From assembly GCA_003647825.1 (NCBI GenBank), contig QMNP01000081.1, positions 1 through 6,829 of the forward strand: a stretch of 6,829 nt of DNA. The letters are read 5' to 3'. Within the stretch, counting starts at the first letter, position 1. Every line of letters begins with the position of its first letter. This DNA comes from Candidatus Cloacimonadota bacterium (GTDB lineage: Bacteria > Cloacimonadota > Cloacimonadia > Cloacimonadales > TCS61). Positions 1-4,548 of this stretch are shown piece by piece. The notes under the pieces are model-generated. The model worked only from the letters and a program-made list of their open reading frames with translations. It was not told the DNA's origin and searched no databases. A program made the position numbers and the translations under genes.

Positions 1-258
1 GAAACTCGTCGTGCTATCTATCGCTCTGCCAATACTGGATTTTCGCTGGTTGTATCTCCCTCTGGAGAATACTTGTGGAAATCGAAATTGTATGAGCAGA
101 CTGTTCACACACATGATCTTGTAATTTGCCGGGATAAAACTTTCTTTACAAATTACATTCCCCGTTATCCATTTGTTTTTGTATTGGGAGCTGGAATTAT
201 GTTAGTTTGGATGATTGTTAGAAGATTTAGAAGAAAAGGAATTGGATCTGGAAAATGA
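1..258 (+). CDS. lnt: Apolipoprotein N-acyltransferase, C-terminal fragment (5' end outside window)
   Basis: The open frame runs from base 1 to a TGA at 256-258 and gives the last 85 residues of a longer protein. Lnt is an inner-membrane enzyme that adds the third acyl chain to the N-terminal cysteine of lipoproteins, the last step of lipoprotein maturation in Gram-negative bacteria. The visible part matches the end of the nitrilase-like domain: RRAIYRSANTG, then SLVVSPSGEYLW (the family's R-x-x-N-T-G-x-S followed by a P-x-G turn), then the TNYIPRYP stretch that precedes the final helix. A hydrophobic segment (about residues 58-73) and a basic tail (RRFRRK) follow, as expected for the C-terminal membrane helix. 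The catalytic Glu, Lys and Cys lie upstream of the window, so activity cannot be judged. A TTG at 73 could be mistaken for a start, but homology continues upstream of it. Confidence 0.88.
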   Translation, partial: ETRRAIYRSANTGFSLVVSPSGEYLWKSKLYEQTVHTHDLVICRDKTFFTNYIPRYPFVFVLGAGIMLVWMIVRRFRRKGIGSGK

Positions 259-287
259 AATTCTTTAAGAAACTAACATTCAATTCT

Positions 288-312
288 TGTTACGAAGTTT
301 TTCTTCGTAACA
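288..312. repeat. Perfect hairpin 1 of a tandem pair
   Basis: TGTTACGAAG (288-297) and CTTCGTAACA (303-312) are perfect reverse complements around a TTTTT loop. No T-run follows on the plus strand, so it is a poor intrinsic terminator. It more likely belongs to an intergenic palindromic repeat family, or acts as an RNA-stabilising element at the 3' end of lnt mRNA. Confidence 0.8.
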
Positions 313-329
313 CAGAGAACACACTTTAT

Positions 330-352
330 GTTCCCAAGACAAACTTGGGAAC
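330..352. repeat. Perfect hairpin 2 of a tandem pair
   Basis: GTTCCCAAG (330-338) and CTTGGGAAC (344-352) are perfect reverse complements around an ACAAA loop. The stem sequence differs from that of hairpin 1, but both hairpins are followed by AGAGAA (314-319 and 354-359, exactly 40 bases apart). The two therefore look like units of one repeat pattern. Confidence 0.8.
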
Positions 353-369
353 TAGAGAATATTATTTTT

Positions 370-387
370 TAATTCGTGTAATTCATG
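370..387. repeat. 9-base direct repeat TAATTCGTG / TAATTCATG
   Basis: TAATTCGTG at 370-378 is followed directly by TAATTCATG at 379-387, with one mismatch. It sits between hairpin 2 and the merR-like start codon. Its role is unknown; it could be part of the adjacent repeat unit or a binding site for the nearby regulator. Confidence 0.6.
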
Positions 388-398
388 GTTCATAAATT

Positions 399-734
399 AT
401 GAGTAAATTTTATTATACGATCGGAGAAGTTTGTAACCTGCTGGACTTGAAAGCGCATGTTTTGCGTTATTGGGAAAAAGAATTTCCTCAGGTTAAACCC
501 AAGAAGAATTTGGGTCGCAATCGTCGTTATACCCCTGATGATATTGAACTTCTAAAGAAAATTAAATATATGCTTTATAATCAACGCTACACGATTGATG
601 GTGTACGCCGTAAACTTAAGGAATCTGAAAAAAACAAAACCCAGATTGAGTTGAATTTTACTGTCGATAAAAACAACGCCAAAGCTAATATTATCAAAGA
701 ATTGGAAGAAGTAAGAAAGCTGCTGAAGACATAG
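399..734 (+). CDS. Small MerR-family transcriptional regulator
   Basis: A 111-residue predicted DNA-binding protein. Residues 5-26 (YYTIGEVCNLL...HVLRYWEKEF) form the winged helix-turn-helix typical of MerR proteins, with the usual LRYWE. The wing follows, with NRRYTPDDIELLKKI at 41-55 (the family's R-x-Y-x-x-x-D). Residues 56-73 (YNQRYTIDGVRRKL) match the second helix pair. The rest is a charged region ending in a short, probably helical stretch (KELEEVRKLL). There is no recognisable C-terminal effector domain and there are no clustered cysteines, so the ligand is unknown. This short form is a widespread single-domain type. The first ATG in frame is used, since a stop lies two codons upstream (393-395). 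No Shine-Dalgarno is visible before it, which is unusual in this window. It lies downstream of lnt on the same strand, separated by the hairpin repeats. Confidence 0.88.
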   Translation: MSKFYYTIGEVCNLLDLKAHVLRYWEKEFPQVKPKKNLGRNRRYTPDDIELLKKIKYMLYNQRYTIDGVRRKLKESEKNKTQIELNFTVDKNNAKANIIKELEEVRKLLKT

Positions 735-893
735 AAATAACATTCGATAAACTGCATCACGTAGAAATTTGTGTAGATAATCTGCGAAAAACCTTGCTGA
801 TTTTATGAACATCTGGTTTGCGGATTACCATGAAAAATTTAAGAATTAGCCGCAGTTCTCTTTACGCTACCGAATAATGAATTATTGATAAAA
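735..893. other. Non-coding gap after the MerR gene
   Basis: I see no convincing gene here. It holds loosely similar short segments (GTAGAAATTTGT at 761 and GTAGATAATCTGCG at 773; TCTGCGAAAAACC at 781; a TTTGCGGATTACC further on). They look like remains of a diverged intergenic repeat, but none is long enough to define a unit. A minus-strand frame covering 552-812 is a shadow of the MerR gene. Confidence 0.35.
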
Positions 894-915
894 AGGGCGA
901 TTCGCAAATCGCCCT
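894..915 (-). terminator. Intrinsic terminator of the sigma-factor cluster
   Basis: AGGGCGATT (894-902) and AATCGCCCT (907-915) form a perfect 9-bp, GC-rich stem with the loop CGCA. Read on the minus strand, the stem is followed by a T-rich run (TTTT, then AT), as expected for Rho-independent termination just past the LTxxQ protein gene that ends at 953. On the plus strand only ATTTATC follows, so it may weakly stop transcripts from the MerR gene as well. Confidence 0.82.
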
Positions 916-952
916 ATTTATCTTTGCCAACTGTTAAGCAGTAGGTATTTTT

Positions 953-1453
953 CTACTTATTGTGTTCCATCATTTTCTTATGCTGCATCATTTGGGGATG
1001 TTCCTTATGCATTTCATCTGCTTTTTCCTGTTGTTGCGGTGTAAGGATATTCCAGATTTTCTCATGATTCTCTATTTTATTTAATTCCATAGATTCTTTC
1101 AAATCAAATATCTGAGAAGTAATTTTTTTGATCTTGTTAAAATCATGATCTTTCATAGCATCACGCTTATCTACTAATTTCGTATCAATATCGGCTTTCA
1201 ACTGGATCATTTCCTTTTTATGGGCACTCATCAATCCAGAAATTCTGTCCTGTTGGGCATCCGTAAGATCAAGTTCTTTCAGCATCATGCCAAAATGATC
1301 ACTATCTCTTTTCATCATTCCTTTTTCATAGAATTTCACTTGTTTATCGTGCTGCATTCTACCCCGTTCTGTACCGTCACAATCTCTTTCAAAGGCTGCC
1401 ATTGATGCCATCACACCAACAATTAACACCATTACTATTACTGATCTTTTCAT
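953..1453 (-). CDS. Secreted Spy/CpxP-like LTxxQ periplasmic protein with Met/His-rich tail
   Basis: A 166-residue predicted periplasmic protein. Residues 1-19 form a signal peptide (MKRS, then a hydrophobic core), probably cut after SMA at 17-19. The mature part is all-helical and carries two LTxxQ motifs, L63-T64-x-x-Q67 and L137-T138-x-x-Q141. These are the hallmark of the Spy/CpxP/ZraP family of stress-induced periplasmic chaperones and metal-responsive proteins. The last 21 residues hold five Met and four His, which suggests binding of a soft metal such as copper, or of zinc. One cysteine (C25) sits near the mature N-terminus without a lipobox. The frame stays open to 1504, but GGAGG at 1459-1463 is spaced 5 bases before the ATG at 1453, where the signal peptide begins. 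It is the last gene of the sigma-factor cluster, 128 bases after the previous one. Family assignment is firm; chaperone versus metal role is open. Confidence 0.85.
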   Translation of the reverse strand: MKRSVIVMVLIVGVMASMAAFERDCDGTERGRMQHDKQVKFYEKGMMKRDSDHFGMMLKELDLTDAQQDRISGLMSAHKKEMIQLKADIDTKLVDKRDAMKDHDFNKIKKITSQIFDLKESMELNKIENHEKIWNILTPQQQEKADEMHKEHPQMMQHKKMMEHNK

Positions 1454-1458
1454 TTTTT

Positions 1459-1463
1459 CCTCC
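1459..1463 (-). promoter_or_regulatory. Ribosome binding site deciding the LTxxQ protein start
   Basis: On the minus strand GGAGG is followed by five A residues and the ATG at 1453. It supports this start over the in-frame ATG at 1504, which lacks a comparable site and would put 17 polar residues before the signal peptide. Confidence 0.85.
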
Positions 1464-1581
1464 ATCTTAATTTTGTTAGTCAATTCCCAACTGGTACCAT
1501 TCACGTTGTTCGGAATCTGACCATTTCTTGTTAAATAATAACTCTTATTTCATTCAACCACATCTATATTTTTTTTTGCGA

Positions 1582-2040
1582 TCAATCTCTCTTAAATCTT
1601 CTATGAGGTTCTGGATGTTTATCTTTTCTTTCGAAATGTTCCGGTGACTGCATCCATTTGCGTAACTTTCCAAAAACATCTTTGGCCTCTTCGGGTGAAA
1701 GCTGTCGGCGCAATTCGATCATACTTTTGCTAATTTCTCTTTCCATGGCAATTTGTTTTGCAATCAGACTATCAACTTTAACCAATAACATCTCTTCATT
1801 AATGTTCTCCTGAGCCAGTGCTTTCATGAAATCATCTTTGGCCTGATGAAACTCACGTAATAACGGGCCGCCCATTTCTTTTCTTTGCTGCATAAAATTT
1901 CTTGCTTTTTCATTTTTAATTCTTTTATGGATGGAATGAAATTTTCTCATCTGCATAAATCTGAAAACTCCTCCTCCCAGGAAAGCTATATTGAAAGCTA
2001 AAGATACAAATAATAATATTTTAATTGTTCTATTTTTCAC
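1582..2040 (-). CDS. Membrane-anchored CnrX/Spy-like periplasmic sensor-type protein
   Basis: A 152-residue protein with one N-terminal membrane helix (about residues 5-26, IKILLFVSLAFNIAFLGGGV) after a short basic start, and a helical, highly charged periplasmic domain. Near the end, LSPEEA (114-119) matches the LTxxQ-like signature of the heavy-metal-resistance / Spy-CpxP superfamily (CnrX, ZraP and similar). The tail carries three spaced histidines (H135, H142, H146), with others near the membrane (H35, H38, H65), so metal binding is plausible but unproven. The start is GTG at 2040, whose G is shared with the TAG stop of the anti-sigma gene; GGAGGT at 2046-2051 lies 5 bases upstream. By analogy with CnrX in the CnrYXH system, it may sense a periplasmic signal and act on the anti-sigma factor encoded just before it. 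It could equally be a regulon effector. Confidence 0.78.
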   Translation of the reverse strand: MKNRTIKILLFVSLAFNIAFLGGGVFRFMQMRKFHSIHKRIKNEKARNFMQQRKEMGGPLLREFHQAKDDFMKALAQENINEEMLLVKVDSLIAKQIAMEREISKSMIELRRQLSPEEAKDVFGKLRKWMQSPEHFERKDKHPEPHRRFKRD

Positions 2041-2450
2041 TACTCACCTCCTTCGAAATAGCTGTAAAGAGTCGATTGACCAAGTTCAAAACTGGTTGTT
2101 TCGGTATCCTGGCTAAAAGCAAGATTGCTCATAAGCACTCCAGTAGCAAATGACAGAATAATTGAAGCAGCAACAGAGAAACTGACCACTCTTTGTTTGA
2201 AGCGGAATCGCTGCGGATCTAGATTCATCTGATCTGCATTGTTCAGAATATTTTGAATAACTGATTCTGCTAATTCTTCTTCCTGATAATTTTTTAGAAA
2301 TGAATTTACTTTCATCAGTTCACGCAATTCTTGCTGGCAGAGATGACAATTTTTCAGATGCTTTTTAACTTTATCAAAATCGTGTTTTGAAAGTTCGGCA
2401 TCAATATAAGCGTTCAGCTTATCCGAATATTTGCATTGTTCCTTTTTCAT
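2040..2450 (-). CDS. Zinc-finger membrane anti-sigma factor (ZAS type)
   Basis: A 136-residue single-pass membrane protein predicted to hold the adjacent ECF sigma factor inactive. The N-terminal cytoplasmic domain has C6-x24-H31-x3-C35-x2-C38, the zinc-binding pattern of the ZAS anti-sigma fold (zf-HC2, as in RsrA and ChrR). A linker follows, then a membrane helix at about 88-112 and a short (about 24-residue) outer segment, too small to be a sensor domain. Signal input therefore probably comes from a partner, with the CnrX-like protein encoded next as the obvious candidate. The frame extends to a GTG at 2459, but GAGGT at 2458-2462 overlaps that codon and is ideally spaced (7 bases) from the ATG at 2450. 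The gene overlaps the sigma gene by 32 bases, which suggests coupled translation. Its last codons (E-G-G-E) encode the next gene's ribosome binding site. Confidence 0.88.
   Translation of the reverse strand: MKKEQCKYSDKLNAYIDAELSKHDFDKVKKHLKNCHLCQQELRELMKVNSFLKNYQEEELAESVIQNILNNADQMNLDPQRFRFKQRVVSFSVAASIILSFATGVLMSNLAFSQDTETTSFELGQSTLYSYFEGGE
2046..2051 (-). promoter_or_regulatory. Ribosome binding site GGAGGT inside the anti-sigma gene
   Basis: It is formed by the codons of the anti-sigma C-terminus and placed 5 bases before the GTG at 2040. The overlap of stop and start (TAGTG) points to translational coupling and supports GTG as the real start. Confidence 0.8.
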
Positions 2451-2979
2451 TTTTTTCACCTCTATCTTTAAAGACTCCGTTCTGTCTGGAATCCTGCATA
2501 ATTATTTTTTTTAGTTTCTTTTTGGCTCGCACAAGTTTGCTGTCAACAGCTCCTACACTCATTTCCAGCATATCAGCTATTTCTTTGTAACTTTTCTTTT
2601 GATAAAATTGCAGTTCAAGTAAAATAGCATATTTCTCTGGAAGCTTTGCCAAAGCCTTCTTAACCGAAATGCTCTTCTGCACATCTGGTTCTGAATCATT
2701 TTTTTCTTCTGCTATATAATCCATATCCGAGTAGTTGCTGCTGAATTTATTATTTCTATTTTTCTTTTTTATATGATTTAAAGCCTTATTATGAGCAGTT
2801 CTATAAAGATAGGAAATGTATGTTTCATCACCAACTACATCCATTTTTTTATAAAATGCCAGAAAAGTTTCCTGCAGAATATCTTCGGCATCTTCTTTAT
2901 TTCGTGAGATCTTTAGAAGATAATTGAAGATCTTCTTGTTTTCCGACCTCAGAATATCTTCAAATTTGTTCCTGTCCAT
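2419..2979 (-). CDS. ECF-type RNA polymerase sigma factor (sigma-70 family, group IV)
   Basis: A 186-residue alternative sigma factor. Region 2 spans about residues 10-75 and includes NKEDAEDILQETFLAFYKK (27-45), the conserved core-binding and -10 recognition segment, then YLYRTAHNKALNHIKKKNR (57-75). A variable acidic linker (about 76-105) joins region 4 (about 106-160): ALAKLPEKYAILLELQFYQ, then the helix-turn-helix YKEIADMLEMSVGAVDSKLVRAKKKLKK, which reads the -35 element. No extra domain is present beyond a short basic tail of about 25 residues. The ATG at 2979 has GAGGG at 2983-2987, a close but workable spacing. It is the first gene of the minus-strand cluster and is divergent from rpmB. 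As is usual for ECF sigma factors, it is followed by its anti-sigma factor and probably transcribes its own cluster. The ECF subgroup could not be assigned by eye. Confidence 0.93.
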   Translation of the reverse strand: MDRNKFEDILRSENKKIFNYLLKISRNKEDAEDILQETFLAFYKKMDVVGDETYISYLYRTAHNKALNHIKKKNRNNKFSSNYSDMDYIAEEKNDSEPDVQKSISVKKALAKLPEKYAILLELQFYQKKSYKEIADMLEMSVGAVDSKLVRAKKKLKKIIMQDSRQNGVFKDRGEKNEKGTMQIFG

Positions 2980-3149
2980 AATCCCTCAATTAATTACAAA
3001 TTTATCAATTCATAATTCAAGACAAGCAATAATTTGTTTTCCTGCTATATTTATGAAATCATATTATCAAATAAAATTCCTTGCCAGTAGAGTAGTTACA
3101 TTTTTTTTTGTCCAACCTGATGAAAATTAAGTGATTAGGAAGGTGAAAT

Positions 3150-3341
3150 ATGTCTAAAGTATGCGATATTTGTGGCAAAAGTGCACAGACTGGAAATCAT
3201 AGAAGTCATGCTTTGAATGCGACAAAAAGAAAGTTTTATCCAAACCTTCAGAAAATGAGGGCGGAGATTGATGGTAAAGTTAAAACCGTAAGGGTTTGTA
3301 CTTCTTGCTTGAAAGGAAACAAAGTTAAAAAAGTTGTATAA
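3150..3341 (+). CDS. rpmB: Large ribosomal subunit protein bL28
   Basis: A 63-residue protein of normal length for bL28, a component of the 50S subunit near the E site. The typical start KVCDICGKSAQTGNHRSHA is followed by NATKRKFYPNLQKMR, the central signature. C5/C8 and C50/C53 form two CxxC pairs, so this is the zinc-binding (C+) form rather than the cysteine-free form found in some bacteria. GGAAGGTG upstream of the ATG at 3150 gives a good ribosome binding site. It stands alone on the plus strand, divergent from the sigma cluster and followed by a strong terminator. Confidence 0.96.
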   Translation: MSKVCDICGKSAQTGNHRSHALNATKRKFYPNLQKMRAEIDGKVKTVRVCTSCLKGNKVKKVV

Positions 3342-3389
3342 TTTTTTTATGCTTATAAAGAAAGACCGATAATGGAGCTTTATTTAATG

Positions 3390-3417
3390 AAAAGACCCAG
3401 TTACGGTCTTTTTTTTT
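3390..3417 (+). terminator. Intrinsic terminator after rpmB
   Basis: AAAAGACC (3390-3397) pairs perfectly with GGTCTTTT (3405-3412) around a 7-base loop and runs into a T-tract that ends at 3417. An upstream copy of the left arm, AAAGACCG (3361-3368), could pair with CGGTCTTT (3404-3411) instead, so two exclusive hairpins share one right arm. Confidence 0.88.
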
Positions 3418-3430
3418 GCAAAAAAAAACC

Positions 3431-3457
3431 TTTACGCACTATCAGAAAATATACAAT
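3431..3457 (+). promoter_or_regulatory. Possible promoter for the adenosine-kinase/recA cluster
   Basis: TTTACG (3431-3436) and TACAAT (3452-3457) resemble -35 and -10 boxes, but with only a 15-base spacer. They lie just after the rpmB terminator and about 30 bases before the next gene, the expected place for a promoter. A small inverted repeat (GCTTA-ATAA-TAAGC, 3460-3473) sits just downstream. Assigned by position and weak consensus only. Confidence 0.28.
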
Positions 3458-3486
3458 TTGCTTAATAATAAGCTACGGAGAGAAAT

Positions 3487-3969
3487 ATGGAACTTATTTT
3501 AGAAAAGATTGAATTTCCGGAAGGTTGCAACATCATTTTTGGTATGTCTCATTTCATCAAGACTGTAGAAGATCTCTACGAAGCAATGGTAAATTCATTT
3601 CCTGGAATCCTTTTTGGCCTGGCCTTTAATGAAGCTTCAGGTCCCTGCCTGGTTCGCAAAGAAGGAACAGACAATGAAATGATGGAGATTGCTGTTAAAA
3701 ACCAGCGCAGAATTGGTGCAGGACACACATTCCTGATAGTGATGAAAAATGCTTTCCCTATCAATGTGCTTCCCGCTATTAAAGATTGTCGCGAAGTTGC
3801 GAATATCTTTTGTGCTACAGCCAATCCCGTGGAAGTTATCTTAGCCAAAACTGAACAGGGAAATGGTGTGCTGGGAGTTATCGATGGATTTTCTCCTAAA
3901 GGAATAGAACTGGATACAGATATAACTAACCGTAAAAAATTCCTGCAGGATATTGGCTACAAGCGTTAA
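3487..3969 (+). CDS. Adenosine-specific kinase family protein (Adenosine_kin, formerly DUF355)
   Basis: A 160-residue cytoplasmic protein, close to the full length of this family, which is named from structural and binding work on an archaeal member (Pyrobaculum) reported to be an adenosine-specific kinase. It is unrelated in sequence to the ribokinase-type adenosine kinases. Two strongly conserved blocks are visible: FGLAFNEASGPCLVRKEGTD (about 43-62), and a long run from GAGHTFLIVMKNAFPINVLPAIKD through IFCATANPVEVILA to GVLGVIDGFSPKGIE (about 77-141). The ATG at 3487 has GGAGA at 3477-3481. It follows the rpmB terminator and opens the cluster that includes recA. The family is best known from archaea and appears only in some bacteria, so lateral transfer is possible. 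Family assignment is confident; the physiological role in bacteria is not established. Confidence 0.87.
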   Translation: MELILEKIEFPEGCNIIFGMSHFIKTVEDLYEAMVNSFPGILFGLAFNEASGPCLVRKEGTDNEMMEIAVKNQRRIGAGHTFLIVMKNAFPINVLPAIKDCREVANIFCATANPVEVILAKTEQGNGVLGVIDGFSPKGIELDTDITNRKKFLQDIGYKR

Positions 3970-3988
3970 TTAGATCTTATTAATTTAA

Positions 3989-4546
3989 ATGAGAACTTTT
4001 CTGGCTCTGGATCTACCCGATCCAATTAGATCAGAATTAAGCAAAGTGATCTCACATTTGAAATCCGCTAATAATGACGGAATTAATTGGGTAGCTTCGG
4101 AAAATCTGCACATTACTTTTCAGTTCATCGGAGAAACACACCGACATGATTTAAATGAGATTTCTGATATGATAGAAAATGTTTTTGGAAAAATTCAACC
4201 AATTACTTTTTCTAATGCAACACTTAAAATAATTCCTCAAAGAGATCCTCGAATTATCTGGATTAGTTTACAATCACCTGAAAAAAAATTAATTACAGCT
4301 TCTAAAAAAATAAAAAAAACACTTTCCGAAATGGGTTACAAACTCGACAAAAAACCTTTAAAATATCATATAACTTTAGGTAGAATAAAAAAAAGATTGC
4401 CAGAATTCTTCATTAAAGAAATTTTAACTACAGAGTTAAAGATTGGGGATTTTGATGTGGAGAAAGCAAGCTTATATCAAAGCTTTCTAAAATCGGAAGG
4501 TCCCATCTATGAAGAGATTATAAATTACTATTTTACAAAGGAGTAA
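3989..4546 (+). CDS. thpR: RNA 2',3'-cyclic phosphodiesterase / 2'-5' RNA ligase family (ThpR/LigT)
   Basis: A 185-residue member of the 2H phosphoesterase superfamily, of normal length for ThpR. The two catalytic H-x-T motifs are both intact: H41-I-T43 in NLHITFQFIG and H127-I-T129 in YHITLGRI. The start MRTFLALDLP is typical of the family. These enzymes open 2',3'-cyclic phosphates and, in vitro, can join tRNA halves by a 2'-5' bond; the natural substrate is unclear. The ATG at 3989 has no visible Shine-Dalgarno and lies 19 bases after the previous stop, so coupling or weak translation is likely. Only two bases separate its stop from the recA start, and its last codons contain recA's ribosome binding site. 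A ligT gene beside recA is also known from Deinococcus and Thermus (cinA-ligT-recA). Confidence 0.93.
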   Translation: MRTFLALDLPDPIRSELSKVISHLKSANNDGINWVASENLHITFQFIGETHRHDLNEISDMIENVFGKIQPITFSNATLKIIPQRDPRIIWISLQSPEKKLITASKKIKKTLSEMGYKLDKKPLKYHITLGRIKKRLPEFFIKEILTTELKIGDFDVEKASLYQSFLKSEGPIYEEIINYYFTKE

Positions 4547-4548
4547 AA

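Noticed and set aside
255..395. A 46-codon frame starting on the ATGA that overlaps the lnt stop and ending just before the MerR gene.
   Set aside because: Almost half of it is the two perfect hairpins, the product has no recognisable features, and repeats explain the open frame by chance.
552..812. Minus-strand open frame of 86 codons.
   Set aside because: Most of it lies antisense to the MerR-type gene, whose protein is clearly real; the translation looks like a shadow rich in Phe and Leu.
1454..1504. Upstream extension of the LTxxQ protein to an ATG at 1504.
   Set aside because: It would place 17 polar residues before the signal peptide, and the strong GGAGG site fits the ATG at 1453.
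2451..2459. GTG start at 2459 for the anti-sigma gene.
   Set aside because: The codon overlaps the ribosome binding site that is correctly spaced for the ATG at 2450.
3027..3070. TTCCTG with TATTAT 17 bases later as a promoter for rpmB.
   Set aside because: The -35 match is very poor and the region is AT-rich enough to produce such pairs by chance.
2924..3130. Plus-strand open frame of 68 codons upstream of rpmB.
   Set aside because: It overlaps the sigma-factor start region antisense and has no family features or convincing ribosome binding site.
3576..3848. Minus-strand open frame of 90 codons.
   Set aside because: It is antisense to the highly conserved adenosine-specific-kinase gene.
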